A DNA stretch of 64,000 nt, from contig NZ_CP090953.1 in the NCBI RefSeq assembly GCF_021513175.1, positions 1 through 64,000 on the forward strand, read 5' to 3'. The notes beneath the pieces are model-generated. The model was not told the DNA's origin and searched no databases. It worked only from the letters and a program-made list of their open reading frames with translations. A program made the position numbers and the translations under genes. Numbering within the stretch: position 1 is the stretch's first letter; every line of letters starts with the position of its first letter. This DNA is from Sphingomonas sp. S2-65. Lineage in GTDB: Bacteria > Pseudomonadota > Alphaproteobacteria > Sphingomonadales > Sphingomonadaceae. Below, in pieces: positions 1 to 9,031 of the stretch.

Positions 1-101
1 GTGCCAGCCTGGGGGGAATGTCCGGCTGGCGGGAGCCACTTGGTTTTGTTGGTTTAGCGCGCGGGAGGCAGCGGCTTCTTGCGAGGGAGAGGTGCGTCGG
101 C

Positions 102-1478
102 GTGACTCAGGTGCAGAGCTTGGACCGAAACGAATTGGGTGCAGTGGCCAAGGCCTGGACGCATGTCCGTGGCAACCTGCGCCGTTCGGCGGGCCAGCGC
201 CTGTTCGACCAGTGGCTGAAGCCAGTGGTGCTGGTCGAGGGCTCGACCGCACAGGATGTGCGGCTGGGTCTGCCGTCATCCTTCATGACCCAGTGGGTGA
301 AGAACCACTATGCCGACCGGCTGCTGCTCGAATTCCGCGCCGTGCTGCCCGAAGTGGCGAGCGTTACACTGGAGACGGTGACCGACGAGCCGCAGCGCGT
401 GCTGAAGGCGGTGGCCGAGGCGCCAGCGATGGTGCCGCCGCCCGCATCGGCCGAGCGCCCGGCGTTCGACCCGCGCTTCAGCTTCCAGCGTTTCGTGGTG
501 GACACCACCAACCGCGTCGCGTTCAACGCCTCCAAGGCGATGGCGCTGCCGGGCGTGCCGCAGTTCAGCCCGCTCTACCTTCATGCCGGTACCGGCCAGG
601 GCAAGACGCACCTGATGCACGCAATCGGCCAGACGTTCCTTGAGGCCAATCCAGGCGCGACGGCGATCTACGTCACCGCCGAGCGCTTCATGTTCGAATT
701 CGTCCAGGCATTGCGCAATCGCGACACGCACGCCTTCAAGACGCGTCTGCGCTCCGTCGATCTGCTGATGATCGACGACCTGCAGTTTATCGGCGGCAAG
801 GATGCGACTCAGGAAGAGTTCTTCCACACGGTCAACGAGTTCATGTCGGCCGGCAAGCGGCTGGTGATCGCCGCCGATCGTGCGCCCCAGGCATTGGAAG
901 GCTTCGAACCGCGGCTGGCGGGGCGCCTGGGATCGGGCCTTGTGGCGGACATCCGCCCGGCCGAGCTTGAGCTGCGCCGTGCGATCGTCGCCCGCAAGCT
1001 GGAGGACATGCCCGCAGTGAGCCTGCCCGAAGCGGTGGTCGATCTGCTGTCGGCGCGGATCACGTCGAACGTTCGCGAGCTTGAGGGCGCGCTCAACCGG
1101 CTAGTGGCCTATGCCAATCTGTCGAACGAGACGATCACCGTCGACTTCGCAGTCAACACGCTGGGCGAGGTGCTGCGTTCGGCGCAGCGGCGCGTGACGA
1201 TCGACGAGATCCAGCGCGCGGTTTCCACCCATTTTGACTTGAAGCAGCTGGACCTGATCTCGGAGCGGCGCGCGGTGGCGATCGCCCGGCCGCGGCAGAT
1301 CGCGATGTATCTGGCCAAGCGGCTGACGACGCGTTCGCTGCCCGAGATCGGCCGCAAGTTCGGCGGGCGCGACCACTCCACGGTGATCCATGCGGTGCGC
1401 CGCATCGAGGACCTGCGCGCCAAGGATGTCGAGATCGACGGTGCGGTGCGCTCGCTGATGCGCACGCTGGAGGGATAA
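102..1478 (+). CDS. dnaA: Chromosomal replication initiator protein DnaA
   Basis: AAA+ ATPase that binds DnaA boxes and opens the origin. The GTG at 102 gives 458 residues and sits about 9 nt after GGAGAGG; the frame stays open upstream to 18 but that stretch looks non-coding. Seen: N-terminal DnaB-contact domain (about 1-75), a short linker, Walker A GTGQGKTH (163-170), Walker B LLMIDD (221-226), and the C-terminal helix-turn-helix signature GRDHSTVIHAVRRIED near residue 440. Length fits the family. No dnaN or obvious origin lies beside it. Function is secure; only the start is inferred. Confidence 0.96.
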   Translation: MTQVQSLDRNELGAVAKAWTHVRGNLRRSAGQRLFDQWLKPVVLVEGSTAQDVRLGLPSSFMTQWVKNHYADRLLLEFRAVLPEVASVTLETVTDEPQRVLKAVAEAPAMVPPPASAERPAFDPRFSFQRFVVDTTNRVAFNASKAMALPGVPQFSPLYLHAGTGQGKTHLMHAIGQTFLEANPGATAIYVTAERFMFEFVQALRNRDTHAFKTRLRSVDLLMIDDLQFIGGKDATQEEFFHTVNEFMSAGKRLVIAADRAPQALEGFEPRLAGRLGSGLVADIRPAELELRRAIVARKLEDMPAVSLPEAVVDLLSARITSNVRELEGALNRLVAYANLSNETITVDFAVNTLGEVLRSAQRRVTIDEIQRAVSTHFDLKQLDLISERRAVAIARPRQIAMYLAKRLTTRSLPEIGRKFGGRDHSTVIHAVRRIEDLRAKDVEIDGAVRSLMRTLEG

Positions 1479-1575
1479 GGGTGCGCTTGCGTTCCTGATG
1501 TCGTCCTTCGATGATCGGCAATTGTTCGGTCGCGCTGCGTGCCGCGTCCACATCCGGTTCGCTTAGCTCTCCGAG

Positions 1576-2619
1576 CTACGGCGTCAGGCGGAAATAATAG
1601 CTGTAGGTGCGTGGCGTGCCGGCTACGCTGACGTTGCTGATCGTGACGTCGTAGATGGCGTTGGGCGCCAGCCCCGCCACGTTCCACTGCAGGTTGTTCG
1701 GCAGGCCATAGCCGTCATTGTCCGAGGCGACGTTCGACACTGCCAGCGCCGCGCCACCGCGTTGCTGCACGCTGACCGTGGCGTTGGCATAGCTGACCTG
1801 CGCGTTGATGCCGAAGTTGCGGCTCTTGTCGGCGATCACCCCGAACGACAGCAGCGCACCGTTCGCATAATAGCGGGCGGGATAGTCCTGATAGGGATAG
1901 GCGACGAAGTCCGGCAGCGGGCCGGCCGTGTTCTGCGTGGTGTTGATCACCTTGATCGAGGCGGCATCGGCGCGGGCGTTGGTCGTATAGGGCCCCGCGA
2001 CGCGGCCATAGGCGACGCTGGAGAGAAACGGGTAGAGCAGCCAGCGGCGGTGGCCGATATTGTTGGCGATGAGGTTGTCGACGTCGGTCAGCCAGCCGAT
2101 CATGATGTCGGCATCCTGCGAATAGCGCAGCCCGGCGCCATAGCCGAGATAGATGTTGCTCTGCCCCGCCGCAGTGGCCCCCAGGCTCGTATAGCACAGC
2201 CAGCTGGTGGGCGGGGTGTGGCTGAGCTGGCCGTTAGCCGCCATCATCAGCGAGGATTGCATCTCGGCCGCTTCCTCGGCGCTGGCATAGGTCACCGGCG
2301 GCAGACCGTGGCGGGCGCGGATGTCGTTGAGCGTCGCGAGCACGCGGGCGCCGACCTCGAGCTTCAGTGCGCCGGGCTGACAGGCGGCGATGTTTGGCTG
2401 GACCGTGTAGAGTTGTGCAATCGAGGCGAAGAAGTCCGAGCCGGTCGCGGGTTCGCTGCTGGCGGGTGCCGGGGTCGGAGTGGGCGTCGAGATGGGACCG
2501 GGCGTGGTGCTTGGTGCTGGCGTCGGCGTTGGAGCGACGACGGTGCCGCCTCCGTCCGAACTCCCGCCCCCGCAGGCGGTCAGCAAGGAGGCAAGGAGAA
2601 GAGGGGCGAGCTTCCGCAT
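1576..2619 (-). CDS. CAP/SCP-domain lipoprotein
   Basis: Predicted lipoprotein of 347 residues. The signal peptide ends in the lipobox LLTAC, making Cys16 the lipidation site. A Pro/Thr-rich linker (about 25-60) leads to a CAP-like domain: the segment LNDIRARHGLPPVTY, the HTPP motif and NIGHRRWLLYP are typical of bacterial CysRich/Antigen5/PR-1 proteins. The C-terminal 100 residues look like a small beta domain. Substrate and role are unknown; bacterial CAP proteins are mostly uncharacterised. It stands alone, convergent with dnaA and in the same direction as trpS. Family call fairly firm, function open. Confidence 0.75.
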   Translation of the reverse strand: MRKLAPLLLASLLTACGGGSSDGGGTVVAPTPTPAPSTTPGPISTPTPTPAPASSEPATGSDFFASIAQLYTVQPNIAACQPGALKLEVGARVLATLNDIRARHGLPPVTYASAEEAAEMQSSLMMAANGQLSHTPPTSWLCYTSLGATAAGQSNIYLGYGAGLRYSQDADIMIGWLTDVDNLIANNIGHRRWLLYPFLSSVAYGRVAGPYTTNARADAASIKVINTTQNTAGPLPDFVAYPYQDYPARYYANGALLSFGVIADKSRNFGINAQVSYANATVSVQQRGGAALAVSNVASDNDGYGLPNNLQWNVAGLAPNAIYDVTISNVSVAGTPRTYSYYFRLTP

Positions 2620-2764
2620 AGCATCCGTTCAACCGGTACTGGTCGGAAGCGGTTCCTCGCTAAACAGGGTTAAGTGTTTCTGAAACGGGCATGATTGCCC
2701 CCGCTTGCGCGTGCATGGCGCTGGACGATTGCCGGCCATCCCCACGAGGGGGAGGAACGACGGA

Positions 2765-3769
2765 TCAGATCTGGAGCCCTACCGCTTCCTTGGCAGCCTT
2801 GAGCGTCGGGGCTGCGAGCGTGTTGGCACGCTCGGCGCCGTTGGCAAGTTGGGTCCCCACTTCGGCGCGGTCGTTCAGCAGAGTGGTAAGGCGGGTGCGG
2901 ATCGGCGACAGGACCGAAACGGCGAGATCCGCCAGCGCGGGCTTGAAGGCGCCAAAGCCCTGGCCGGCGAATTCTTCGACCACCGACTGGGGAGAGCGGT
3001 CCGATAGCGCGGCGTAGATGGTGACGAGGTTCTTGGCCTCCGCACGCTCGCCCAGTGCATCGAACGAATCGGGCAGCGGCTCGGCGTCGGTGCGGGCCTT
3101 GCGGAATTTCTGGGCGATAGTGTCGTCGTCGTCGATCAGGTTGATGCGGCTCATGTCCGAGGGATCGGACTTGGACATCTTGGCGGTGCCGTCGCGCAGG
3201 GACATGATCCGCGGCGCGGCCTTGGAGATCAGCGGCTCAGGGAGCGGGAAGAGCTCGACGCCGAAATCGGTGTTGAACTTGGCGGCGATGTCGCGGGTGA
3301 GCTCGAGATGCTGCTTCTGATCCTCTCCCACCGGCACGTGGGTCGCCTGGTAGACCAGGATGTCGGCGGCCTGGAGCACGGGATAGGTGAACAGGCCGAC
3401 GCTGGCGCTGTCGCGGTTCTTGCCGGCCTTGTCCTTCCACTGCGTCATCCGGTTGAGCCAGCCCATGCGGGCGGTGCCCTGGAGGATCCAGCACAGCTCG
3501 GCATGCGCGGGGACGCGGGCCTGGTTGAACAGCACCGAGCGATCGTCGATCCCGGCGGCGAGCAGGGTCGCGGCCATCTCGATGGTGGCGTTGGCGAGAT
3601 CCTGAGGGCTGATGTTGCCGGTCAGCGCGTGAAGATCGGCGAGGAAGAACAGGCAGTCGCCGCCGTCTTTCTCGGCCGCGTCCTGCATCGCCACCCATTG
3701 CTTGATCGCCCCGAGATAGTTGCCGAGGTGAAGATTGCCGGTGGTCTGGATGCCGGAAATGACGCGCAT
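2765..3769 (-). CDS. trpS: Tryptophan--tRNA ligase
   Basis: Charges tRNA-Trp with tryptophan using ATP. The ATG at 3769 gives 334 residues, the usual length, beginning MRVISGIQTTG; the frame is open to 4285 but that extension lies inside murJ in another frame. Class I signatures are present: the HIGH-type motif GNLHLGN near residue 13 and KMSKS within GTAKMSKSDPSD. It starts 14 nt after the murJ stop, so the two are probably co-transcribed, an arrangement I associate with sphingomonads. Confidence 0.97.
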   Translation of the reverse strand: MRVISGIQTTGNLHLGNYLGAIKQWVAMQDAAEKDGGDCLFFLADLHALTGNISPQDLANATIEMAATLLAAGIDDRSVLFNQARVPAHAELCWILQGTARMGWLNRMTQWKDKAGKNRDSASVGLFTYPVLQAADILVYQATHVPVGEDQKQHLELTRDIAAKFNTDFGVELFPLPEPLISKAAPRIMSLRDGTAKMSKSDPSDMSRINLIDDDDTIAQKFRKARTDAEPLPDSFDALGERAEAKNLVTIYAALSDRSPQSVVEEFAGQGFGAFKPALADLAVSVLSPIRTRLTTLLNDRAEVGTQLANGAERANTLAAPTLKAAKEAVGLQI

Positions 3770-3783
3770 CTTGGGTCCTTGGT

Positions 3784-5355
3784 TCACGAAGTACGGCGGC
3801 GGCGCATCAGCGCCTTGACGTCCGATAGGCGGAAGGCGCCGGTTAGGAAACAGGCCGCGCCATAGATCGCGCAGCCGGCGCCAACGAGGACGATCAGCGC
3901 GACGTAGCGCTGGGCGAGCGGGCCGCTCAGCCAGGGGTCGAGCAAGTGGTTGGCGGCGAACAGGGCAAGGCCCATGACCAGCGCGGCCAAAGCGAGGCGA
4001 GGTAGGCGACGCTTGAGCTGCGCGTCCGCGACGAAATGGCCGCGCTTGGCGAGTGTGCGGTAAAGCAGGGCCACGTTGACGGTCGAGGACAGCGCCGTGG
4101 CGAGCGGCGGGCCGACATGGGCGATCAGCGGGATCAGCGCGAGGTTGGCGGCGATGTTCACCGCGACCGAGATGGTGGCGAAGCGAACCGGCGTGCGGGT
4201 GTCCTGCCGCGCGTAGAAGCCGGGGGTGAGCACCTTCACCAGGACGTAGGAGGGCAGGCCGATGGAGAAGCCGGCGAGTGCCCATGCGCAGGCGGCGGTG
4301 TCCGCCGCGTCGAAATGGCCATATTGGAACAGCCCTCGCACGATCGGCTGGGCCGAGACGATCAGCGCGATCATCGCGGGCAGGGTGAGGAACAGCGCGA
4401 GTTCCATGCCGCGGTTCTGCGTCTCCATCGCCTGCGCTTCCTCTCCCTTGCCGAGCAGGCGCGAGATGGTGGGGAGCAGGATGGTGCCGAGGCCGATGCC
4501 GATCATGCCGAGCGGGAGCTGGTTCAGCCGGTCGGCATAATAGATGTACGAGATCGAGCCTTCACCGAGCAGATAGCCCGAAAGCGCGGTCGAGATGACG
4601 AGGTTGAGCTGCACCGCACCGGCGCCGAGCGCGGCGGGGAGGATAAGCTTGAGGAGGCGCTTGACCTCGGGATCGAGGCGCGGGCGGCGCGGGCGCAGCG
4701 ACACGCCCGAGGCGCGGCAGGCGACCGCGAGCCAGATGAGCTGGAGTACGCCGCCCAGCGGCACGGCGATCGCCTGGGCGCGTGCGGTCTCCTCCGGCGT
4801 GCCGTGGAAGACGAACAGCGCGGTGACCATCGCGATGTTGAGCAGGATCGGCGCGGCGGCGTTCACCCAGAACTTGTCGAGCGAATTCAGGATGCCGCCG
4901 AGCAGGGAGGCGAGGCAGATCAGCATCAGATAGGGGATGGTGATCCGGCTGAGCTGGACTGCGAAGGCGAACTGGTCTGGAGTGGGATGCTGTTCCGCAA
5001 AACCGAAGCCCGAGAGCAGGAACGTCATCGGCCAGGCGGCGAGCAGCAGCAGCGCCGTCATGGCCGCGAGAAACGTGAACAGCACCGCGAGCGTACGCTC
5101 GGCGAAATCGAAGGCAGGGCCGCGTTCGCCGCTCTCGCCCAGCTTGCGGTTGAACATCGGGATGAACGCCGATGCGAACGCGCCCTCGGCGAAGAAGGCG
5201 CGGAACATGTTGGGGAGGCGGAAGGCGACGAGGAACGCGTCGGAGGCGAAGTTCGCGCCGACATAGCGCGCCTGGAGCGAGTCGCGGACGAGCGCGAGGA
5301 CGCGGCTGGCGAGGGTGAGACCGCCGATCGAGCCGAGGGTGCGGAGGAGTTTCAT
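3784..5355 (-). CDS. murJ: Lipid II flippase MurJ
   Basis: Integral membrane protein of the MOP superfamily that flips the peptidoglycan precursor lipid II across the inner membrane. 523 residues with about 14 hydrophobic segments. The N-terminus MKLLRTLGSIGGLTLASRV and the early segment around FRLPNMFRAFFAEGA are typical of MurJ/MviN. Full length, with no frameshift seen. First gene of a probable murJ-trpS operon; a palindromic repeat (5362-5504) separates it from secB upstream on the same strand. Confidence 0.96.
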   Translation of the reverse strand: MKLLRTLGSIGGLTLASRVLALVRDSLQARYVGANFASDAFLVAFRLPNMFRAFFAEGAFASAFIPMFNRKLGESGERGPAFDFAERTLAVLFTFLAAMTALLLLAAWPMTFLLSGFGFAEQHPTPDQFAFAVQLSRITIPYLMLICLASLLGGILNSLDKFWVNAAAPILLNIAMVTALFVFHGTPEETARAQAIAVPLGGVLQLIWLAVACRASGVSLRPRRPRLDPEVKRLLKLILPAALGAGAVQLNLVISTALSGYLLGEGSISYIYYADRLNQLPLGMIGIGLGTILLPTISRLLGKGEEAQAMETQNRGMELALFLTLPAMIALIVSAQPIVRGLFQYGHFDAADTAACAWALAGFSIGLPSYVLVKVLTPGFYARQDTRTPVRFATISVAVNIAANLALIPLIAHVGPPLATALSSTVNVALLYRTLAKRGHFVADAQLKRRLPRLALAALVMGLALFAANHLLDPWLSGPLAQRYVALIVLVGAGCAIYGAACFLTGAFRLSDVKALMRRRRTS

Positions 5356-5361
5356 CGGGTA

Positions 5362-5504
5362 AATCCTCCCTGAGCTTGCTCGGGGAGGGGGACCATGCGC
5401 AGCATGGTGGAGGGATGGCGGACGTAGTCCGCCGTCTGCGACGGCGGCCCCTCCACCACCGCTTCGCGGCGGTCCCCCTCCCCGAGCGTAGCTCGGGGAG
5501 GATT
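5362..5504. repeat. Intergenic palindromic repeat, AATCCTCC...GGAGGATT type
   Basis: An imperfect inverted repeat bounded by AATCCTCC (5362-5369) and GGAGGATT (5497-5504). Inner complementary parts include CTCGGGGAGGGGGACC and its partner, and a CCATGCGCAGCATGG sub-hairpin. A second member with the same ends and the same ...CCATGCTTCGCATGG... core lies at 58882-58981. It fills the space between secB and murJ. Looks like a dispersed REP/MITE-like element. Confidence 0.75.
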
Positions 5505-5539
5505 GAAGCGGGTCACCGTTCTACCCCTCCGAAGCCGTG

Positions 5540-6049
5540 TCAGGCGTTGCCGGCCTGCGGGGCCGAAGCGAGGGCGTCCTGCTGGGCGCGCTGCTGGAGG
5601 TAGATGCCGCCGAAATCGATCGGCTCGAGCATGAGCGGCGGGAAGCCGCCGTCGCGCACGGCGTCGGCCAGCACGCGGCGCGCGAAGGGGAACAGCAGGC
5701 GCGGCGCTTCGCCGAGCAGGAAGGCGTCGAGCTGGTCGGCCGGGATGTTGCGGAGCGCGAACAGGCCGGCATAGGAAAGGTCGACCACGAACGCGACCTG
5801 GGTCTCGGCCTGGGCGCGCACGTCGATCTTGAGCACGACTTCATAGACGTCGTCGCCGACCTGGCCGGAGCCGATGTTGAACTGAACGTCGATCGCAGGC
5901 GCGGTCTGCGACTGATAGACGCCGGGTGCGTTCGGGTTCTCGAACGAGAAGTCCTTGACGTATTGCGACAGCACGTGCGCGGCGGGCGCGGTGTCGGCGC
6001 CGTTGGTCTGGGTCTCGCCGAAATCGGCGCCGGTCTCGTTCTCGGCCAT
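5540..6049 (-). CDS. secB: Protein-export chaperone SecB
   Basis: Cytosolic tetrameric chaperone that holds preproteins unfolded and passes them to SecA. The ATG at 6049 gives 169 residues (MAENETGADFG...), preceded by a purine-rich AAGGAACCT-like Shine-Dalgarno; the longer open frame to 6136 has no family similarity. Core motifs SQYVKDFSFENPNAP and LRNIPADQLDAFLLGEAPRLLFPFARR are typical SecB. Divergent from the Tim44-like gene, as usual in alphaproteobacteria. Confidence 0.95.
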   Translation of the reverse strand: MAENETGADFGETQTNGADTAPAAHVLSQYVKDFSFENPNAPGVYQSQTAPAIDVQFNIGSGQVGDDVYEVVLKIDVRAQAETQVAFVVDLSYAGLFALRNIPADQLDAFLLGEAPRLLFPFARRVLADAVRDGGFPPLMLEPIDFGGIYLQQRAQQDALASAPQAGNA

Positions 6050-6209
6050 CGAAGGTTCCTTCTTTTTCGGGAAAGTTTCACGCTTGTGACGCGTTGGATC
6101 GCGAGCGCGCCTAGCAGGCACGTGACGGCAGTTCAATCGTGGGGCCGGTGGCTATTTGAAACCGGCGGCGTTCGGCCCTATGTACGGGGCCTAGTGGCTC
6201 GGAGGCTCA

Positions 6210-6854
6210 GTGTTTTACGTCATTCTGTTCGCGATGATAGCTGGCTTCCTTGCGCTGAGGCTCTACTCGGTGCTGGGCAAGCGCACCGGGCATGAGCAGC
6301 CGCTGCCCAAGCCGGCCGAGGAGCGCATCGCGCCCGCATCGATGCCCCGCACGATCGACATGAAACCCGAAGTGCGCGAAGTCGCCAACCGCGCCGTCGA
6401 TGCGCGCGCCGAGACGGGGCTGCGCAGCGTGATCGCCGCGGATCAAAGCTTCGACGTCGCCCAGTTCCTGGAAGGCGCCAAGTCCGCTTATCGCATGATC
6501 CTGGAAGCCTATTGGAAGGGCGACGAGGAAACGCTGAGCTGGCTGGCCGAAGATGACGTGCGCAGCGGCTTTGCCGAGGCGATCGCCGCCCGCAGCGAAG
6601 CCGGCCATGTGCTCGACAACCGCCTGGTCGTTGTGGAGCGCGCGTCGATCCTCGACGCGTCGGTCGAGGGCAAGCTGGCGCGGATCACCGTGCGCTTCGA
6701 CGCCGACATCGCTGCTGTGACGCGCGACCTCGAGGGCAATGTCGTCGCAGGATCGCTGACCGACGCAGTCGAGACGCACGATGTTTGGACTTTTGCGCGC
6801 AAGCTGCGCAGCGACGATCCCAACTGGAAGCTTGTCGAAACCGACGAAGCCTAA
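6210..6854 (+). CDS. Tim44-like (TimA-type) membrane-anchored protein
   Basis: 214 residues. A single N-terminal hydrophobic segment (VILFAMIAGFLALRLYSVLG) is followed by a charged linker and a C-terminal Tim44 domain (about 80-210, including FLEGAKSAYRMILEAYWKGD). Starts at GTG 6210 after GGAGG. Mitochondrial Tim44 is an import-motor subunit; bacterial homologues are membrane-associated and less well understood. Just upstream of mltA and smr and divergent from secB, consistent with envelope biogenesis. Confidence 0.88.
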   Translation: MFYVILFAMIAGFLALRLYSVLGKRTGHEQPLPKPAEERIAPASMPRTIDMKPEVREVANRAVDARAETGLRSVIAADQSFDVAQFLEGAKSAYRMILEAYWKGDEETLSWLAEDDVRSGFAEAIAARSEAGHVLDNRLVVVERASILDASVEGKLARITVRFDADIAAVTRDLEGNVVAGSLTDAVETHDVWTFARKLRSDDPNWKLVETDEA

Positions 6855-6866
6855 AAGGGGCAGATC

Positions 6867-8162
6867 ATGCGGGTTCTGGGGGCGACCGCGCTTGCGGTGT
6901 TGTTGAGCGCGTGCTCCGGCGGCCTCGTGCCGCCCGAAGCGGGAACCCGGCCGGCCGCGGCGGTACAGCCGCCACGCGAGCGGCCTTCGCGCGGATCGCA
7001 ATTGCCGGAAACGCCGGTGCATCTTCCTGCACGCCAGCCGATCGGCGCGACTCCGTTGCCGCCGATGCCCTCGCGCGCGGTTCCCGGTGCGACCACGGCG
7101 GCGGCTGCCGGGCTTGTAGCCGGGCCGGCGATCGAAGGCCTGCCGATTACCCAGGAAAGCGCCGAACGCGCGCTTGCCGCCTACCGGCTGAGCTGTGGAT
7201 CGCTCCAGCGCCGCACCGACGGAACCGGGCTGACGCGCGGCACCGATTGGGCCGCGTCGTGCCAGGCGGTGCAGGGCTGGCCGGCAGCCGACGCGCGCGA
7301 TTTCTTCATCCGCCATTTCGAAACGGTGCAGGTGGGCGACGGTGCCGCCTATGCCACGGGCTATTACGAGCCGGAAATCCGCGGATCGCGCGAGCGGCGG
7401 CCGGGCTATGACGTGCCGATCTATGGCGTGCCGCGTGACTTGATCGAAGCCGATCTGGGCCTGTTCAGCGACAGCCTGAAAGGCAAGCGCGTGCGCGGCC
7501 GCGTGGATGGGCAGAAGTTCGTTCCTTATTTCGACCGTACCCAGATCGAACAGGGATCGATCGAGCGCAGTGCCGAAGTGATCGCCTGGGCAGCCGATCC
7601 GGTCGAGATTTTCTTCCTCCAGGTACAGGGTTCGGGACGGCTGCGGCTCCCCGATGGCGGCGTCATGCGGATCGGCTATGCCGGGCAGAACGGGCGTGAC
7701 TATACCGGCATCGGCAAGCTGATGAAGGATCGTGGGCTGCTTGGGCCCGGCCAGACGTCGATGCAGGGCATCATGGCCTATCTGCGCGCCAACCCCGAAG
7801 AAGGCCGCGCGATCATGCGCGAGAACAAGAGTTTCGTGTTCTTCAAGGAACTGACCGGGGCAGGCCCGCTGGGCGCGATGGGGCTGCCGGTGACCGGCTG
7901 GACCAGCGCGGCGGTGGATCCCAAGTTCGTGCCGCTGGGCGCGCCGGCGTTCCTGTCGATGGACCGCACCGACGCGACCGGGCTGTGGGTGGCGCAGGAT
8001 ACCGGCGGCGCGATCAAGGGCGCCAACCGCTTCGACACGTTCTGGGGCGCGGGCGATGACGCGCGGGCGATCGCCGGCGGCATGTCGGCGCGTGGCACTG
8101 CCTGGCTGCTGCTGCCGCGCGGCGTGCTGAGCCGGCTGCAGGGAAGCGTAACGCCGCAGTGA
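6867..8162 (+). CDS. mltA: Membrane-bound lytic murein transglycosylase A
   Basis: Outer-membrane lipoprotein that cleaves the MurNAc-GlcNAc bond of peptidoglycan, leaving 1,6-anhydro ends. 431 residues; the lipobox LLSAC places the lipidated cysteine at residue 16. A Pro-rich linker precedes the MltA domain (YATGYYEPEIRGSR; VEIFFLQVQGSGRL) and a C-terminal 3D domain (VDPKFVPLGAP; WVAQDTGGAIKG; DTFWGAGDDA) carrying the expected aspartates. It overlaps smr by four bases (GTGA). Confidence 0.95.
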   Translation: MRVLGATALAVLLSACSGGLVPPEAGTRPAAAVQPPRERPSRGSQLPETPVHLPARQPIGATPLPPMPSRAVPGATTAAAAGLVAGPAIEGLPITQESAERALAAYRLSCGSLQRRTDGTGLTRGTDWAASCQAVQGWPAADARDFFIRHFETVQVGDGAAYATGYYEPEIRGSRERRPGYDVPIYGVPRDLIEADLGLFSDSLKGKRVRGRVDGQKFVPYFDRTQIEQGSIERSAEVIAWAADPVEIFFLQVQGSGRLRLPDGGVMRIGYAGQNGRDYTGIGKLMKDRGLLGPGQTSMQGIMAYLRANPEEGRAIMRENKSFVFFKELTGAGPLGAMGLPVTGWTSAAVDPKFVPLGAPAFLSMDRTDATGLWVAQDTGGAIKGANRFDTFWGAGDDARAIAGGMSARGTAWLLLPRGVLSRLQGSVTPQ

Positions 8163-8962
8163 GCCGGCGACGGCTTTCGCCAGAGGAAGCGGCGCTGTGG
8201 GAGCGGGTGATCGCTTCGGTGGCGCCGCTGGCCGGCGTGCGGGTGAAAGCAACTTCGTCAGAGACTGCCCTCCCTGGAAGGGAGGGGGCGGGGGTGGAGG
8301 CGAGCCGCAAGGCGAGCGGCGCGGCTTCCGCAACTGGGCGCTCGGCGAAGCGAGTGCCTCGGCTAGCCAAAGAGCCTTCTGGGCGCGCAGACGCGCGCAC
8401 CCACCCCCAACCCCTCCCTGCGAGCAGGGAGGGAAGCGACGCTGGGCTCTGGGCGCAGGTAGCGGCTTCGGTGACGCCGTTGCGGGCGACGGCTGCGGTT
8501 CTGGCGCCTGCAGCGGCGGTCGCGCCTGTCGCGGCGCCGGCCAAGCGAGCACTCGCGACCGTCAGTGCACCTCCGCTGGGCTCTGCATCCCCTACCAAAC
8601 AGGCGCGTGCCAACACTCTGGACGCTTCTTGGGACCGGCGGCTTTCGCGCGGGCTGGTTGCGCCCGAAAGCTCGATCGACTTGCATGGGCATAGCCTGGC
8701 CTCGGCGTATGACCGGCTCGATCGCGGGCTCGACCAGGCAATCCGGCGGGGCGACCGGGTGCTGTTGCTGGTAACGGGCAAGCCGCCGCGGCCGGAGTCC
8801 GAGCGGCCGCACGCGCGCGGCGCGATCCGCGCGGCAGTTGGCGATTGGCTGGCGTCTTCGCGGCATGCCGAGCGGATTGCGGCGGTGCGCGGGGCGCATC
8901 CGCGGCATGGCGGGACGGGGGCGCTGTATATCGTGCTGCGGCGGCCGAAGGCGGCGGGCTAG
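8159..8962 (+). CDS. Smr-domain protein with a repeat-derived linker
   Basis: 267 residues. The C-terminal Smr domain (about 175-265) carries DLHGHS, DRVLLLVTGKPP and the closing GGTGALYIVLRR; stand-alone Smr domains are nucleases or nucleic-acid-binding modules. Starts at GTG 8159, coupled to the mltA stop. Residues about 35-95 are encoded by a palindromic repeat (8268-8433), and the flanking segments LWERVIASVAPL and LWAQVAASVTPL are near duplicates. The gene appears to have absorbed a mobile repeat without losing frame. Confidence 0.88.
   Translation: MSRRRLSPEEAALWERVIASVAPLAGVRVKATSSETALPGREGAGVEASRKASGAASATGRSAKRVPRLAKEPSGRADARTHPQPLPASREGSDAGLWAQVAASVTPLRATAAVLAPAAAVAPVAAPAKRALATVSAPPLGSASPTKQARANTLDASWDRRLSRGLVAPESSIDLHGHSLASAYDRLDRGLDQAIRRGDRVLLLVTGKPPRPESERPHARGAIRAAVGDWLASSRHAERIAAVRGAHPRHGGTGALYIVLRRPKAAG
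8268..8433. repeat. Palindromic repeat inserted in frame within the Smr gene
   Basis: The left end is the hairpin CCCTCCCT-GG-A-AGGGAGGG (8268-8286). The right end is CCCTCCCTG-CGAG-CAGGGAGGG (8412-8433). Just inside them GGGGGTGG and CCACCCCC are also complementary, so the whole segment can fold back on itself. It is 166 bp long with no stop in the smr frame. Near-duplicate flanks lie at 8195-8230 and 8447-8482 (27 of 36 bases the same by my count). It resembles dispersed intergenic repeats more than protein-coding DNA. Confidence 0.7.
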
Positions 8963-9031
8963 CGGGGAGGGCGTATAGACGTAGCGGTCTTCCTTCGCCG
9001 GGGAACTGCCGTTCTTGCCTGTTTCCTTCTT

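Noticed and set aside
6207-8552. 781-codon open frame on the minus strand
   Set aside because: Antisense to the Tim44-like gene, mltA and smr, all of which carry clear motifs; no motif in the antisense product.
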